From Juglans regia (lineage: Eukaryota > Streptophyta > Magnoliopsida > Fagales > Juglandaceae), in contig NC_049905.1 in assembly GCF_001411555.2 (NCBI RefSeq), forward strand, positions 930,001-994,000: a DNA stretch of 64,000 bases. Direction: 5' to 3'. The translations under genes were made by a program, and so were the position numbers. Under the pieces are notes generated by a model, which was not told where the DNA came from, did not search any database, and saw only the letters and a list, made by a program, of their open reading frames with translations. Positions 9,661 through 20,529 of the stretch are shown here, piece after piece; position 1 is the stretch's first letter; each line of letters starts with the position of its first letter.

Positions 9661-10811
9661 TTTTTTTTTTTTGATAGAAATACTCTCATTTCATTAATGA
9701 AAACGAAGTTACAAATGTGACTTAATACATGGACAAATCCAAACTATAAGCCAACTACGCCTAAGCTCTGGGGCTTCCCCACACACAAAATCTCTTTGTA
9801 GCGGACATTGTCTTAACTTCTCAATAAACTTTTTTCAAACAGAGAAAGCGTTCTGTAAACAGAACTAGACGGCACCTCTAGAAAAGCGTTCTGTAAACAG
9901 AACTAGACGGCTCCTCTAGCCTCCTATAGAGGAAAAGTACGGGACACTGCTATGGATACAAAACCCAATAGCAACTACTAACTAACAATTACTAACTACC
10001 AACTAAACTGCAAATCCACAAGCCTCGGTGTGACCCAGACGACACGCCCACCGCAAGCATTGGCATCTCGAGCCCTGATGGAACGCGCACCCAGCTCACG
10101 CACGGACACAACAGCCTCCACTACGCAGGTAGCACCTACGCGCGAACACTGGTCGTACGATATCACCCCACTCTCGAATAGCTCTTGCCCCAGATTACGT
10201 ACGATCCAAAGGCACAAACACCTCACTTGGGTCAACAAAAAACACAAGAACACAAAAACAGACGCTACACAATACTGGAACAGAAAAAAACAGAGACCCA
10301 AATCGAATGAACAGTGCACGAGCGGCGGCAGTGGCGCGTGCAGGTGCTAGTCACTCTGGGAGGAAAACCGCCGGTCACTCGTGGAAGCCCCGGATACAAG
10401 GAGGCCAGAGAAGCCGAGCGTGGCATTGGCAGAAAGCTCCGCGGTGGCGCGTGATGAGCACGCGTCAACGGGATCCGGAACTTCGTCCCGCGCGTGCGGG
10501 CTACGCTCCACTCCGATGAACGCCGTATTTGGTGGACTTGAAGATCGGCGGCTGGGCTTCATCCCGGTAGGGCGCGTGTAGGAGGAAGACGGCTGCAAAG
10601 ACACGAACGGCGATCCTCCCTTATTCGGCCTGAAAACAAAACAAGATAAAAACACTACACAGATAAACTGGACGGACGAAAAGGGGGAGGGGAAAGGAGA
10701 AAGAGGGGGGAGGAGCCGGAGCTCCCACCCCCTTTCGATTCCAAAACTTGAAAACTTAGGATTTAGAGAGACGGAAGAGAAGGTGCAGTAGATGTTGAAT
10801 GGCTCGTTTGT
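9661..10811 (-). mobile_element. Non-LTR retroposon (deleted LINE or mRNA-derived), GC-rich 5' part, poly(A) tail
   Basis: The insert is flanked by an exact 17-18-bp target-site duplication and begins on the plus strand with poly(T), so on the minus strand it ends in poly(A): classic target-primed reverse transcription. Its minus-strand 5' half (about 10350-10780) is strongly GC-rich. The 3' part has two 38-bp tandem copies (9843-9919) and the sequence ATTAATGAAATGAGAGTATT just before the tail. Long open frames in the GC-rich part show no domain I recognise. It may be an internally deleted L1 element carried by a partner's machinery, or a retroposed transcript. Confidence 0.8.
9843..9919. repeat. 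Two tandem 38-bp units
   Basis: GCGTTCTGTAAACAGAACTA recurs with a 38-bp period; the unit itself contains the palindrome TTCTGTAAACAGAA. It sits in the 3' part of the retroposon. Confidence 0.85.
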
Positions 10812-10829
10812 AGATTTTTCTTTACATTT
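10812..10829. repeat. Target-site duplication, right copy
   Basis: AGATTTTTCTTTACATTT, identical to 9644-9660 plus one T. Confidence 0.85.
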
Positions 10830-11284
10830 GATTGCGGGGAATTGGCATGTACTGCACAGCTGTAATGGGGGATTTTTGCCTTCGGGTACTTCGATGGCGG
10901 TGAGAACGGGATAATGCTCCCGTGCGAGAGTCATACTAACGGAGTAAATACATCCTTGCACATATTGTTCCAATAACAATGGCAAAAGAACATGTGAGTT
11001 CATCAGATAAAAATATATGAAAATATTTTTTAATAATATTAAAATATTTTTTAAAATATTTAAAATTATTAAAAAAATTTATATAAAAAAAAACTTAAAA
11101 AAACATATAAAAATACACTTACTAGACCCAACAAGAGCTCTAACGAGAGATCTAACATTTTCCTTTTTGTTAATTTCGATACGATAGACGTGAGAATTCG
11201 AGTGATTCGAACAGTATGGTACTTCTCAATGTCACAATCAAATAGCAGTATTATTCTGTCGCTTGCATTTTCTCGCTGTAATTA

Positions 11285-11753
11285 GAGCATTGGCAATGGT
11301 CTAGTCATTGTCAAGTTTAAAATTTAGCTAGAATCTTAATTTTTAGCTATAATATCAATTTTTGACTAGGTGAGTCCACATTGGACTAGTCATTATAAAG
11401 TTAAAATAATAATATAATATTATATTTTTTATTTTTATTTTTTACAAATACAATTTATGTATTTCTTAAATCTTCATGCTTTGTAGAAATAATGTGTCTA
11501 CTCTATCAATCAATAAAAATAATGTGCATGACATGCATGTTTTACCATTCAAAGAGAGAGGGAAGTGATGAAATAATTAAATATTATTTTTTATTGTGAA
11601 TAGTAGCTAGCCATATTTAGAGAAGATTTAAGATTTACTATTCATCAAGTCTTAAGCTTTGGACCATTGGCTAGTCCAATGTAGAGACTTTTTCTCACAT
11701 CTAGCTAAAGTTTAGACTTGCATTGGCATTTAGCTAGTTCATTGCCAATGCTC
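11285..11753. mobile_element. 469-bp MITE with perfect 14-bp terminal inverted repeats
   Basis: The ends GAGCATTGGCAATG (11285-11298) and CATTGCCAATGCTC (11740-11753) are exact reverse complements, flanked on both sides by TA, consistent with TA (or TWA) target duplication. The interior is AT-rich with subterminal repeats of CTAGTC/GACTAG and no coding potential. The termini point to a Tc1/mariner- or PIF/Harbinger-like origin. Confidence 0.85.
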
Positions 11754-12274
11754 TAAGTGATCTATTTTTTTATTTAATTTTTTATTATATTTAAATATTT
11801 TTTAAAAATTAAAAAAAATACATTAATGCATTAAAAGTTACTTTCTTAAACGTTAAGTTAAAAAAAAAAAAATTCACCGACTGGTAACATTTGCACGGTA
11901 TTGCAGTTTTTTCCCACAATCAAATTTTCCCATGCACATCGTGGGAATACAATTACAATGGATAACTATGCCAAAAAAAAAAAAAGTACAATGGATAACA
12001 TATCGATTGCTGTGCTGCCTACTCCACTGAGTATATGTTTATTATCATTTAATATCATACTGACTTTTCTGTGAAAAAGGACGGAGAATATTTATTATAA
12101 GAAAATAATGATTTATAAGTTACGCATATTTTTTAAAAAAGTGTAAAGATGAGGAATCTATTTGAAAAATTTTATATGTCAATGGTGGATCTCGCTTCCT
12201 TTAATGCTAAGCGTACAAGGTTATTTTGATGGTGTACAAGGTTACACTGTAATCTACGGTTTCCCCGAATGGCT

Positions 12275-12283
12275 TATAAAATA
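12275..12283 (+). promoter_or_regulatory. TATA box of desaturase gene A
   Basis: TATAAAATA lies in a context conserved with the paralogue (29667-29675). About 60 bp downstream is the donor of a 5'UTR intron (12344-12637, GTATGT...TTCAG), which puts the transcription start near 12305. Confidence 0.65.
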
Positions 12284-12680
12284 AGTCAAGTTAGAGCAAA
12301 TGCGCGTGAACTGTGAAGCATATCCCAAAGATCAGTAGTTAAGGTATGTATGATTGGATTTTTTTTTTAAGGAAACATAGAACATTTGTTGGATCATCAA
12401 ATCATGTTATCGACAGATGATTTTCCATTTATACTAAGCGTTAAACATGGAGGAACCTTTGGATAAATGTAGACTTGCATGGTTGAATCTCATGTTGATA
12501 TGCATGCAGCATGCATCTTTGTTTTCCATTTTTTGGATTTATTTCATCTGCTTGTACAAATATTTACTTAATTTTTCCTGATTCCTTTACATTCAAGCAT
12601 TTACAGTTTCATGATGATCTTCATTAATGTTCTTCAGTGCTCAGAAGCTGAAGCTAGCATAAATTCAGAGAGAAGCGGAC

Positions 12681-14436
12681 ATGGATGTAATTAAACTCAA
12701 TTGCTTCAAGACCTTTCAATCCCTAGTTTCACATTCTCCTCCACCTATGAGTGCTCAGAGATCTCCCAAGTTTTCTATGACTTCTACCCTACACTCCAGA
12801 TCTAGGTGAGTACTAAGAAAGTGATATTCATCGTCCTTTTAATTGTTATCTTTTATCGTCATCTAATAAAGTAGTATAAAATTATTAAAAATTATTCATC
12901 ATTCTTTAGTTTTTTTTTAATAATTTGATATTATATAATAGAAGATAAATGTTAAATACAGATTTAAAAAGTATGTAAGTCTCGCACAATTTATTTAAAA
13001 ATTAGTGACATCCACTATGAAAAATTAATTTTTTCATACAAGTCTATAATTTTTCCAATTTTTTTAAAGGGAGTGTTGGAGGCTTGCATATTATAGGATT
13101 GCAATAATCATTTCTTTATAATTATAAGATGATAATGATTAACTGATGCATGACATGCATACTTAAGAAATCAGCTTATATCCAACTATATTCAACATGA
13201 ACTTGAATTTTCTCTATCGTGCATGGCTTCATTCTAGGCGGGACAAAGATTCTCCAAGCTCTCCTAGCCAAGCAAGTGTTATCTTAGCCCGCACCATGCC
13301 ACCGGAAAAGATTGAAATATTCAAGTCCATGGAAGGATGGGCTAGAAATAACATCGTAACTCTCCTAAAACCTGTGAACAAATCTTGGCAACCACAGGAC
13401 TTTTTGCCAGATCCTACCTCAGATGGATTTTTTGAGCAAATCAATGAATTGAGGAAACGAACAAAGGACATTCCGGACGAGTACTTGATTGTCTTAGCCG
13501 GCGATATGATCACAGAAGAAGCCCTTCCAACTTACCAAGCAAAAATCAATGGCACAGAAATTTTTCACGATGTAACAGGCGTAGACAACACACCTTGGGC
13601 AATATGGGCAAGGGGATGGACTGCTGAAGAAAATAGGCATGGTGATCTTTTGAACAAGTACCTCTTCCTTTCCGGACGAGTGGACATGAGACAGATCGAG
13701 AAGACAACACAATATCTGCTTGGGTCGGGAATGGTACTGATCAGACATGCAACATAACATGATTTTCAACATACTTTTTGAGCTTTAATTTTAGTTTTTT
13801 ATATCGTCTATATATGTCTCTTAAAATTAAAAAGGAGTTCTAATCCATAAACTGTTAATGTTTATAATCTTCTATATATAGGATGCCGGTCTAGGGCAAA
13901 ATCCCTACCTTTTCACCATCTACACATCGTTCCAAGAAAGAGCAACATTTATCTCCCATGGTAACACAGCCAGGCTTGCCAAGAGGCATGGGGATCCAAT
14001 ACTTGCCCAGATATGTGGCACAATTGCCTCAGACGAGAAGCGCCACGAAATTGCTTATACCAAAATAGTTGAGAAACTTTTCGAGCTTGACCCAAATGAA
14101 ACAGTTGTGGCCTTTGCCGACATGATGAGGAGGAAAATATCAATGCCAGCCTGCTTAATGTATGATGGTGAACACAACAACCTATTTTCTCACTTTGCTA
14201 ATGTTGCCTCTCGGATTGGAGTCTACACAGCAAGAGACTACAGAGAAATCCTCCAACATTTGGTTGCAAAATGGAATGTGGAGAAGCTAAGTGGACTGTC
14301 GAGTGAAGGACGAGAAGCCCAGGACTTTGTCTGTGGATTAGCTCAAAGAATGCAAAGGGTTGAGGAGAGAGTTCTGGCACTAGCCGAAAAAGCATCCTCC
14401 ATTCGTTTCACCTGGATTGCTGCTAGGCAGATGTAA
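12681..14436 (+). CDS. SAD: Stearoyl-ACP desaturase-like acyl-ACP desaturase, copy A (three exons)
   Basis: Exons 12681-12805, 13238-13733 and 13882-14436 join to 391 residues (family about 390-400). The N-terminus ([15 protein letters not shown], Ser/Thr/Arg-rich, few acids) is a plausible plastid transit peptide; homology starts near [16 protein letters not shown]. All six diiron ligands are present: Glu in [15 protein letters not shown], Glu in SFQERATF, and DEKRH. The enzyme uses ferredoxin and O2 to put a cis double bond into acyl-ACP in the plastid stroma. Positions that set chain-length/regiospecificity in the castor enzyme (117, 118, 179, 188) read Gly, Thr, Ala, Phe rather than Thr, Leu, Pro, Gly, so the substrate may not be 18:0-ACP. 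A 5'UTR intron and TATA box are conserved with copy B. Looks functional. Confidence 0.94.
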
Positions 14437-15185
14437 GAGCCTAGGGGCCTAAAGCTGCCACCATGTGTGCTGTCTTTTTTTTTTTTTTTTTCCTTTCTTT
14501 TTTAATATTTATCAGCTTGTTCCTTTTAAAAAAAATGGTGGTCTTGTGCAAACTCATATGTTAAAATAAAAGGCTTTGATTCGATCCATCACTATTCATA
14601 ACAAGTAAATCCACACAATATTAATCTGTATTTTATAGTCCAATTACATTGGGCTTATCATATTAACATTTATTAGCCCAATTCCGAAGAATCATTCAAA
14701 ATAGAATAAAAATCCATTCTAATAACAAATAAATTATTTGTTAATTTAAGAATAATTAATTGAAAATATATTTAAAAATTCTCAAATTGGTATCACGGTG
14801 TGTAGAACATACCTAGTAAAGTACTAACATGATATAATTTGATTTAAAAGATAAATTTTAAAATTTAAATCTTACATATAAAATTTTACTTTTTAAGTGA
14901 TGAATAATTCTATTTGAAAGCCTTTACATCACACATAATTTTAGAATCTTACAAATCAAATTATGTCACGGGACTAGTGTATGATATAAAGACATTCAAA
15001 TTGCAATATTAGTAATAAATAATTCTATTTTAAGTGATATAAATGGTGTACTCAACATTGACTAAAGAATAAAATTATTTGTACAATTTATTTTATAAAG
15101 GAGTGGATGATTTGAACATAATGATACTATTTAGAGATAAGACCTTCTTTAAAGTAGCTCGACAAATTACTCTTTACATTAATAA
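14437..15185. other. 3' flank of desaturase A and AT-rich intergenic DNA
   Basis: The 3' end of the transcript is probably near 14560. The stretch to about 14910 belongs to the segmental duplication. The rest is AT-rich without ORFs. Confidence 0.5.
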
Positions 15186-15187
15186 AT

Positions 15188-15365
15188 AATGAGTAATGCT
15201 ATATATAAGTTTCAAATAGACAAAGTCTCACACAGACCCTTTGTAAAAAAGTGGATCTCACTGATGAAGATTAGATTTTTTAACACTTTTTCATTGTGAT
15301 GTCCACTTTTTCATAAAGAGACTACGCGATGCTTGCCTATTTTAAACTTGTACCAATCATTAATT
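15188..15365. repeat. Dispersed short repeat (GAGTAATGCTATATA family)
   Basis: The opening GAGTAATGCTATATATAA and the internal GTAAAAAAGTGGATCTCACT are echoed at about 27960-28120, 44745-44880 and within 12940-13060/30310-30430. All share TAATGxTATATA, a 'GTGGATC' block and an inverted partner near the other end. It behaves like a degenerate MITE family. Confidence 0.45.
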
Positions 15366-15391
15366 TTTCATAAAGAGACGAGATTTACTAT

Positions 15392-15525
15392 GCAACAATC
15401 ATTATTCACTCTCACACCTCACACCTATAACTTTTTCATAGGGTGTGAGGTATTTTTCATATGGCATGTAGGTGTTTTTCATAGGGTCTAGGGTGTGGGT
15501 TGGTGAATAATGGTTGATTAGAAGA
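15392..15525. repeat. Fold-back sequence with internal 22-bp tandem repeats
   Basis: The left arm CAACAATCATTATTCACT and right arm GGTGAATAATGGTTGATTA are imperfect inverted repeats extending through CACACC/GGTGTG. The loop holds three copies of a roughly 22-bp unit beginning TTTTTCATA. Confidence 0.65.
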
Positions 15526-17400
15526 ATATTTTCATCATAAAAATATGTAAAAATCTTGGTATCAGCCGATTGGTTGTTGGATGCACACCCCACACTTCAT
15601 GTGGTAGACCAGGTTCACTAAAAGTGAAATCTTCTCTAAGATTTCTTCTTTTTCTCTGCGAGTTCGACACGCTCAGATTCTCACCACTCAGTCCACCGAT
15701 GTGAAGCCTTCAATCCACTGACGTGAAGCCCTCAGATTTGCGGGAGGGGTAATGTATTGTTTCTTGTAAATAATCTTCTTCAAAATTTTCCATGTATTAC
15801 TCCTTTTTTTCTCTTTGATTCTAGGGTTTAAGCATACATGTAACACATCGCTCCCTAATAAAGACATTTTTAAAATTTTCTGGGAGCTAGTGTGCTACTA
15901 AATTTGATTAATCACTTTTCTTTTAATGATGCACCAAATGCGAAAGATTCCATAAATAAAAAAAAATTTAATAAATACTTAAAATCTAAAATAGAGTCTA
16001 TGGAAACACTTGTTTAAAAAAAATATTAAAATTTTATGTTTTTATCAAAATAATTTATTTAAATCTTAAATCATAAACTGAACATGACAAAATTATCTAG
16101 GCCTCTGTCTCGCCTCCCTAGGTCAAATCTTGTCCTGCAGTCTCATTCTCATGAATGCATCACCTAGGGTGGGTTAAAATATAATATACAAAAAATAAGT
16201 CAAATACTCAAAAAATGAGTCAAATAAACATACTCAATAAACATACTTTAACAAAAACAAAAAAATATACAAAAAATGAGTCAAATACTCAATAAGCAAT
16301 ACATCTTACAATAAACACAATAAACATAAGGTTTCTTGGAAAACATGCATACTCATAAATACATACGTAAATAACATGAACATGAACTTATATTTCACTT
16401 ATCATAGGACGATACCCACTGTTGACCCCCATGAGTTAGGGTTAGCGAATCTAAGTAGATTCTAATTCTGCCCATGGCCGCATGTTGTGGAATCCATACA
16501 TAAAGAAGACATAATATGTGCACTACTAGCATGCATGACCTGACAATGTAATATGCTCATAACATAGGTACCGTCTTCATATCATAACATAGGCCGTTAC
16601 GTATCTTATCATTCATACTTTATCATAATCATACTAGCATACTTGTCATATCATAGATTTCAAAAGAAATCGCATACCTACTATATCATAGATTTCAAAT
16701 GAAATCACATTCTTTTATAAAATGTCGTGATACATGACTCCTCACAAAAAATAACGATTTTCATAAATATAAACCTTCACATAAAATCATGTATGGCTTT
16801 TCGTAAATTATTTTAATACATAACTCTCACATACAATCATGTCTTTTCATAAATCTTTTGATGCATAACTCCTTTCATAAAATCATTAATTTTTGTAAAT
16901 AATTTAATGCATAATTCTTCATGAAAAATCATGGATCTTCATAATTTTATCATGATTTAGATACGTAAAAAGAAGTTTCCAATAGAGGGCATACATGCAT
17001 AATATTTTTATAAAAAACATACCATTTACCATACATACGTGTAGGGGTATGATCATGCTACTTATGTCGTAGCGTTAATTTAGTATTTCTGGGGCACGAC
17101 TGATTTCCAATAAGATAGGCACGTAGCTTACTTCAATTTCTACTCAAACACGTACCTCGTAATAAACCTTAATCTATATTCCCATAAACCTTGGTCCTTC
17201 ATGACCCTAAAATCTTATTGACTCCATAATATTGACATCAATTGTATATCTAGAGTCTATATGTACAACTTAAATTTCCCGGCTTTCGTCAATTTTTCTA
17301 AAATAGTCTAACCTTTCGTGCATAACTCCTGAAGCTGAGACCGATGCTCCTGACGCTTATGCTGAGGCTTAAGGATTTTATTTGTTTCGTCACACTTTCT
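15526..17400. other. Intergenic, repeat-derived DNA
   Basis: No credible gene. About 16170-16290 has repeated CAAAAAATGAGTCAAATA units. About 16620-16960 is a degenerate array with recurring CATAAAATCATG and GTAAATxATTTTxATGCATAA phrases at about 60-70 bp spacing, as seen in the internal spacer of some LTR elements. No LTR or polyprotein could be assigned. Confidence 0.5.
16620..16960. repeat. Degenerate tandem repeats
   Basis: Loose repeats of ATAAAATCATG followed by CTTTTCGTAAAT and ATGCATAACTC-like phrases. Copies differ by substitutions and small indels, so boundaries are approximate. Confidence 0.5.
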
Positions 17401-19694
17401 CCCCTTTTTTTTAATGCATGTATCCGCATTTTGTCACTCAGCGGCTTATATATATATACATACTGACTAATGCATATATTGTTTCTGTCATGTCTCATCT
17501 TTGTCTCTTTTTCCTTTTTTCTTTTCATTTTTTGGTGGCTGACATGGGGGACGATGGTGAAGGGGTCTGTAGAGCTCCTACCTACCCTGCTGGCCGGTCA
17601 TACCTCGCTTGCTTATCCTTTGTGGATAGTCGTTCTCGGAATACGGCCATCGTTTTGAGTGTTACTTGGGCAGCCGTGTCCGACCGTGCCTTTGATGTTT
17701 CTCAATCCACCCCACTAACGTCCGGTTTAACCCTTCTGACCTCGCTAGCCGCTAAGCCTTTTGTTCGTGTCTCTAATACTGGCTTCCTTCGCTTTATCCC
17801 GCCGAGCTTTTTTTCCTCCCATTTTCTTTCCTTTCACTCTGTCCCACCGCTTTTCCTTGTCTTTTCTTTCCGTTTGCTCCTTCCTCTTTTTTTATTTTTT
17901 ATTTTTGGTGCGTTGTGCAAGCTTTTGGGTTCTGAAAGTGGCCACAGATTGTTAGATTAACCTGTCGTATTGACTATTCAGCTCCCTCAGGCCGAGTAAC
18001 AGCAAGAGACCCAGTGGACTTTAAGTAGTCATGGGAATAAATTCCTTATGAGTTTATATTCCCGCATGCACCACCAATCTCCCCTAAAAAACGGCATCTA
18101 ATAACATTGTGACATGTATGCACTCCATTTACCGTCTATGTGGTCGCGTTGCAGCGGATTGGGAGAAAAGAAACTCAGACTCCCATATCCCCCATTTCCT
18201 TCCTCTCAATCTCTCTCCCTCAAGAACAATTCCCTCAAGCCCTAGCCAAATACCCCCTTCTTCCCTCCCGTCGAGCCACAGCCACGACCCATCCTTCCAT
18301 CCCGTCGAGCCACAACCCCACTGCATCCTTCCCTCTTGTTGAGCCCTAGCTCTAGCCCCACCCCCTCTTTCACTCCCTTTCTCTCTCTCTCTCTGTATTT
18401 GCTGAAGCCGTGTGGATCCTTTATTTTGCAGAAGATCTATCTCGCTGCCCCTTTGAACAAGGTAATGGTTCTTCGACAACAATTTCTAGTCCGAGTAATA
18501 GAATCACGAACTTGCCGAAACGTGGTTGTGGTTCTTTTCTGAATTTGGCTTCATGTGCTGGGTTTTTTATTTAATTTTTGAGTTCTTAGATTTATTTATT
18601 TATTCTTAATTAAAATTTTACTTGTTCCCATGGTGCTTAATGGATTTGGGATTTTGTTCCCAACATGTCTGGCTTGGCTTAATGATGACATTGTGGATCT
18701 TGAGGATCAAAGGGTATGCTTGATAATTATATCTGATTTTTATTGCTTCTTTCTCTAGATTTTGGTTCTTATTGTTTCTGCATAAATTGGTGAATGCCAA
18801 AGGAATAAATGCACTGCTTAGAAGATTTTATCTAGTTGAACAAGACAGAAAGAGAAGACACAGAGAAAGTGAGAATAAAAAGAACAAACAAGAGAACAAC
18901 GGTTGTCACGAAGAGAACTCTTAGGGTTCTCACTCCACTTAAATGTTTTCACCATTTTTGAGTGTCTGATTATTTATGTGAATCATTCTCTTTGAAAGCA
19001 TATGCTCTAATTGTTTGTGTGAATTAGTAACTTCAAAGATATGTACGCAGCATTATCAAGCTTAGCAAAGGAATTTAGAGCTAGAAAGTTTGGAAGTTAA
19101 AATTAAGTGTACTTTAGTTCTTGTATGCCCATGGCTCAAACAAATGTTAATCCTAAAACATGAGATGTGCTTTATGCACTTTAAAGCATAAGTGTGAAAA
19201 TTGAGCTTTGAGAGCATTTCTATTATTACTTCCCCCCAAACCTTGCTTCAAACAGAGCTTTGACTAGCCTGCATGATTTTCAAAGACAAGCAAGCCAAGT
19301 TGATACCAAACTGTTAACCCTTTTAGGACTCAGAAATTAATACCAAACTGTTAAACCCTTTTAGGACTCAGAAATCATGCATTTTCATGGTCTCCATGCA
19401 TACCAATGTTCCAGTTTTCCAGTTTCATTGTGTCATTGTGGAAGGGTCTGAAAACAGGAATAATTTTCCAGTTTCATTGTGTCATTGTGGAAGTCATTGT
19501 GTCAGTTTCAACCATTGATTGTAATAATTTTTCAGTCACATGCAAGGGTCTGAAAACATGAATGTATTATCTGAGTCTTACAACTGATGCTACCAAGTTG
19601 TTCTTGTATTGTTCTTCTGGCAGTCTCAACTATTGAGTGTACTTCATTTCTTGTATTGTTCTTTTGGCAGTAACGTGATCCAGAATCAAGCAAT
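17400..19694. other. Unassigned region with CT-rich and duplicated stretches
   Basis: Short ORFs here have no recognisable domain. About 18180-18400 is very C/T-rich, like a 5'UTR, with two 34-bp tandem units starting CCCGTCGAGCCACA (18268 and 18302). About 19298-19375 carries two 35-bp copies of an ACCAAACTGTTAA...ACTCAGAAAT unit, and 19410-19500 repeats TTTCCAGTTTCATTGTGTCA. Any transcript here would probably be the leader of the GRF-type gene that follows. Confidence 0.4.
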
Positions 19695-20033
19695 ATGAAA
19701 TACGATGACAGCAGTGCTAGTTCAAGTTCTTGGACACAGAGGCCATTTTGCTATTGTGGAATGCCATCCAAGCTAAGGATTTCGGGCAAGGCTACCAGTT
19801 TTGGCAGACGATTTTACAACTGCTCAATTATAAAAGCAACAAGCAATGTGAATTTTTTCAATGGATTGATCTTCAAGTGGAACTAAACACATGTTGCAAG
19901 ATGACGTTGGACCTAGCTCAAAGAAGGAACGACATAGTAAACCAAGAACGTATAATGACTGAACAAGCCAAATTTATCGCTATGGAGAAAAAGTATAAGA
20001 AAGTTTTATTATTGTCATGGTCTGTTTTGTTGT
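19695..20033 (+). pseudogene. GRF-type zinc-finger small protein, frameshifted
   Basis: The reading frame from ATG 19695 gives a Ser-rich start, then RPFCYCGMPSKLRIS and GRRFYNCS: the first half of a GRF zinc finger (CxC...C). After the codons for NCS near 19825 the domain continues one frame over as NYKSNKQCEFFQWIDLQ, followed by a coiled-coil-like helix (AQRRNDIVNQERIMTEQ) and a hydrophobic tail LLLSWSVLL. Rejoined, it matches the roughly 100-residue plant GRF-finger/C-terminal helix proteins common near transposons. A single missing base explains the break. The function of these small proteins is not known; GRF fingers in topoisomerases and APE2 bind DNA. Confidence 0.75.
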
Positions 20034-20204
20034 GATTTGGGTTGTAATAATTTTGTATCCTAGCAACAATTATGGTGTGTTGTAGGTCATTTCTATCTTT
20101 TGTAGTGTTGTACTTTTGGAATGTAATGATACTTATATTTTAAGAAATGTAATGATGCTGAACTTTATGTATTCCAGAATCTGAAAATTCTTGCTCAATC
20201 AATC

Positions 20205-20440
20205 ATTTCCATAATATAGACATAACATTTCCATTAAATCATGAACATAACATTAACTAACATGATCCAAAATCTGAAAAAACAACTCTATTACATTTCC
20301 CATAAAATCATGAACATAACATTAATATTAACATTATCCATAACATTTCCATTAACATGATCCATAACATTTTCATTAACTTGCTCCATAACATTTCCAT
20401 TAACTTGCTCCATTAATTGAGTCATAATTTGCTCCCTCCA
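20205..20440. repeat. ATAACATTTCCATTAA repeats
   Basis: Five or more loose copies of a 20-25-bp unit containing CATAACATTTCCATTAAC and ATGATCC/TTGCTCC variants. Confidence 0.7.
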
Positions 20441-20529
20441 TTAATTGAGCCATCACCACAGTCCTCCAATTCTTCACTCTCATTAATTGTAACATTAAAA
20501 AAAAAAACAATTATACACCAATTTAAACA

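Larger units (their letters stand above)
11930..14910 (+). repeat. Segmental duplication, copy A (contains desaturase gene A)
   Basis: Upstream, intronic, coding and downstream sequence is closely matched by 28660-32240. Shared landmarks include GCACATCGTGGG, ATATCGATTGC, the TATA region, all three introns, and the 3' flank through GGTATCACGGTGTGTA. Weak similarity extends left to about 11190 (GAATTCGAGTGATTCGAA), left of the MITE. Confidence 0.85.

Noticed and set aside
10347..11003. 218-codon minus-strand ORF across the right edge of the retroposon
   Set aside because: It spans the target-site duplication, so it joins unrelated sequences. No domain was recognised, although the part outside the element (10830-11003) is not low-complexity and could be a remnant of a gene.
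17418..17960. 180-codon Phe/Ser-rich ORF
   Set aside because: T/C-rich low-complexity translation with no domain; neighbouring frames are equally open.
18129..18482. 117-codon minus-strand ORF rich in Gly/Arg/Glu
   Set aside because: Antisense reading of a CT-rich leader-like segment with tandem repeats.
20205..20440. CRISPR-like short repeats
   Set aside because: Units are adjacent and degenerate with no spacers, and the DNA is plant nuclear; this is an ordinary tandem repeat.
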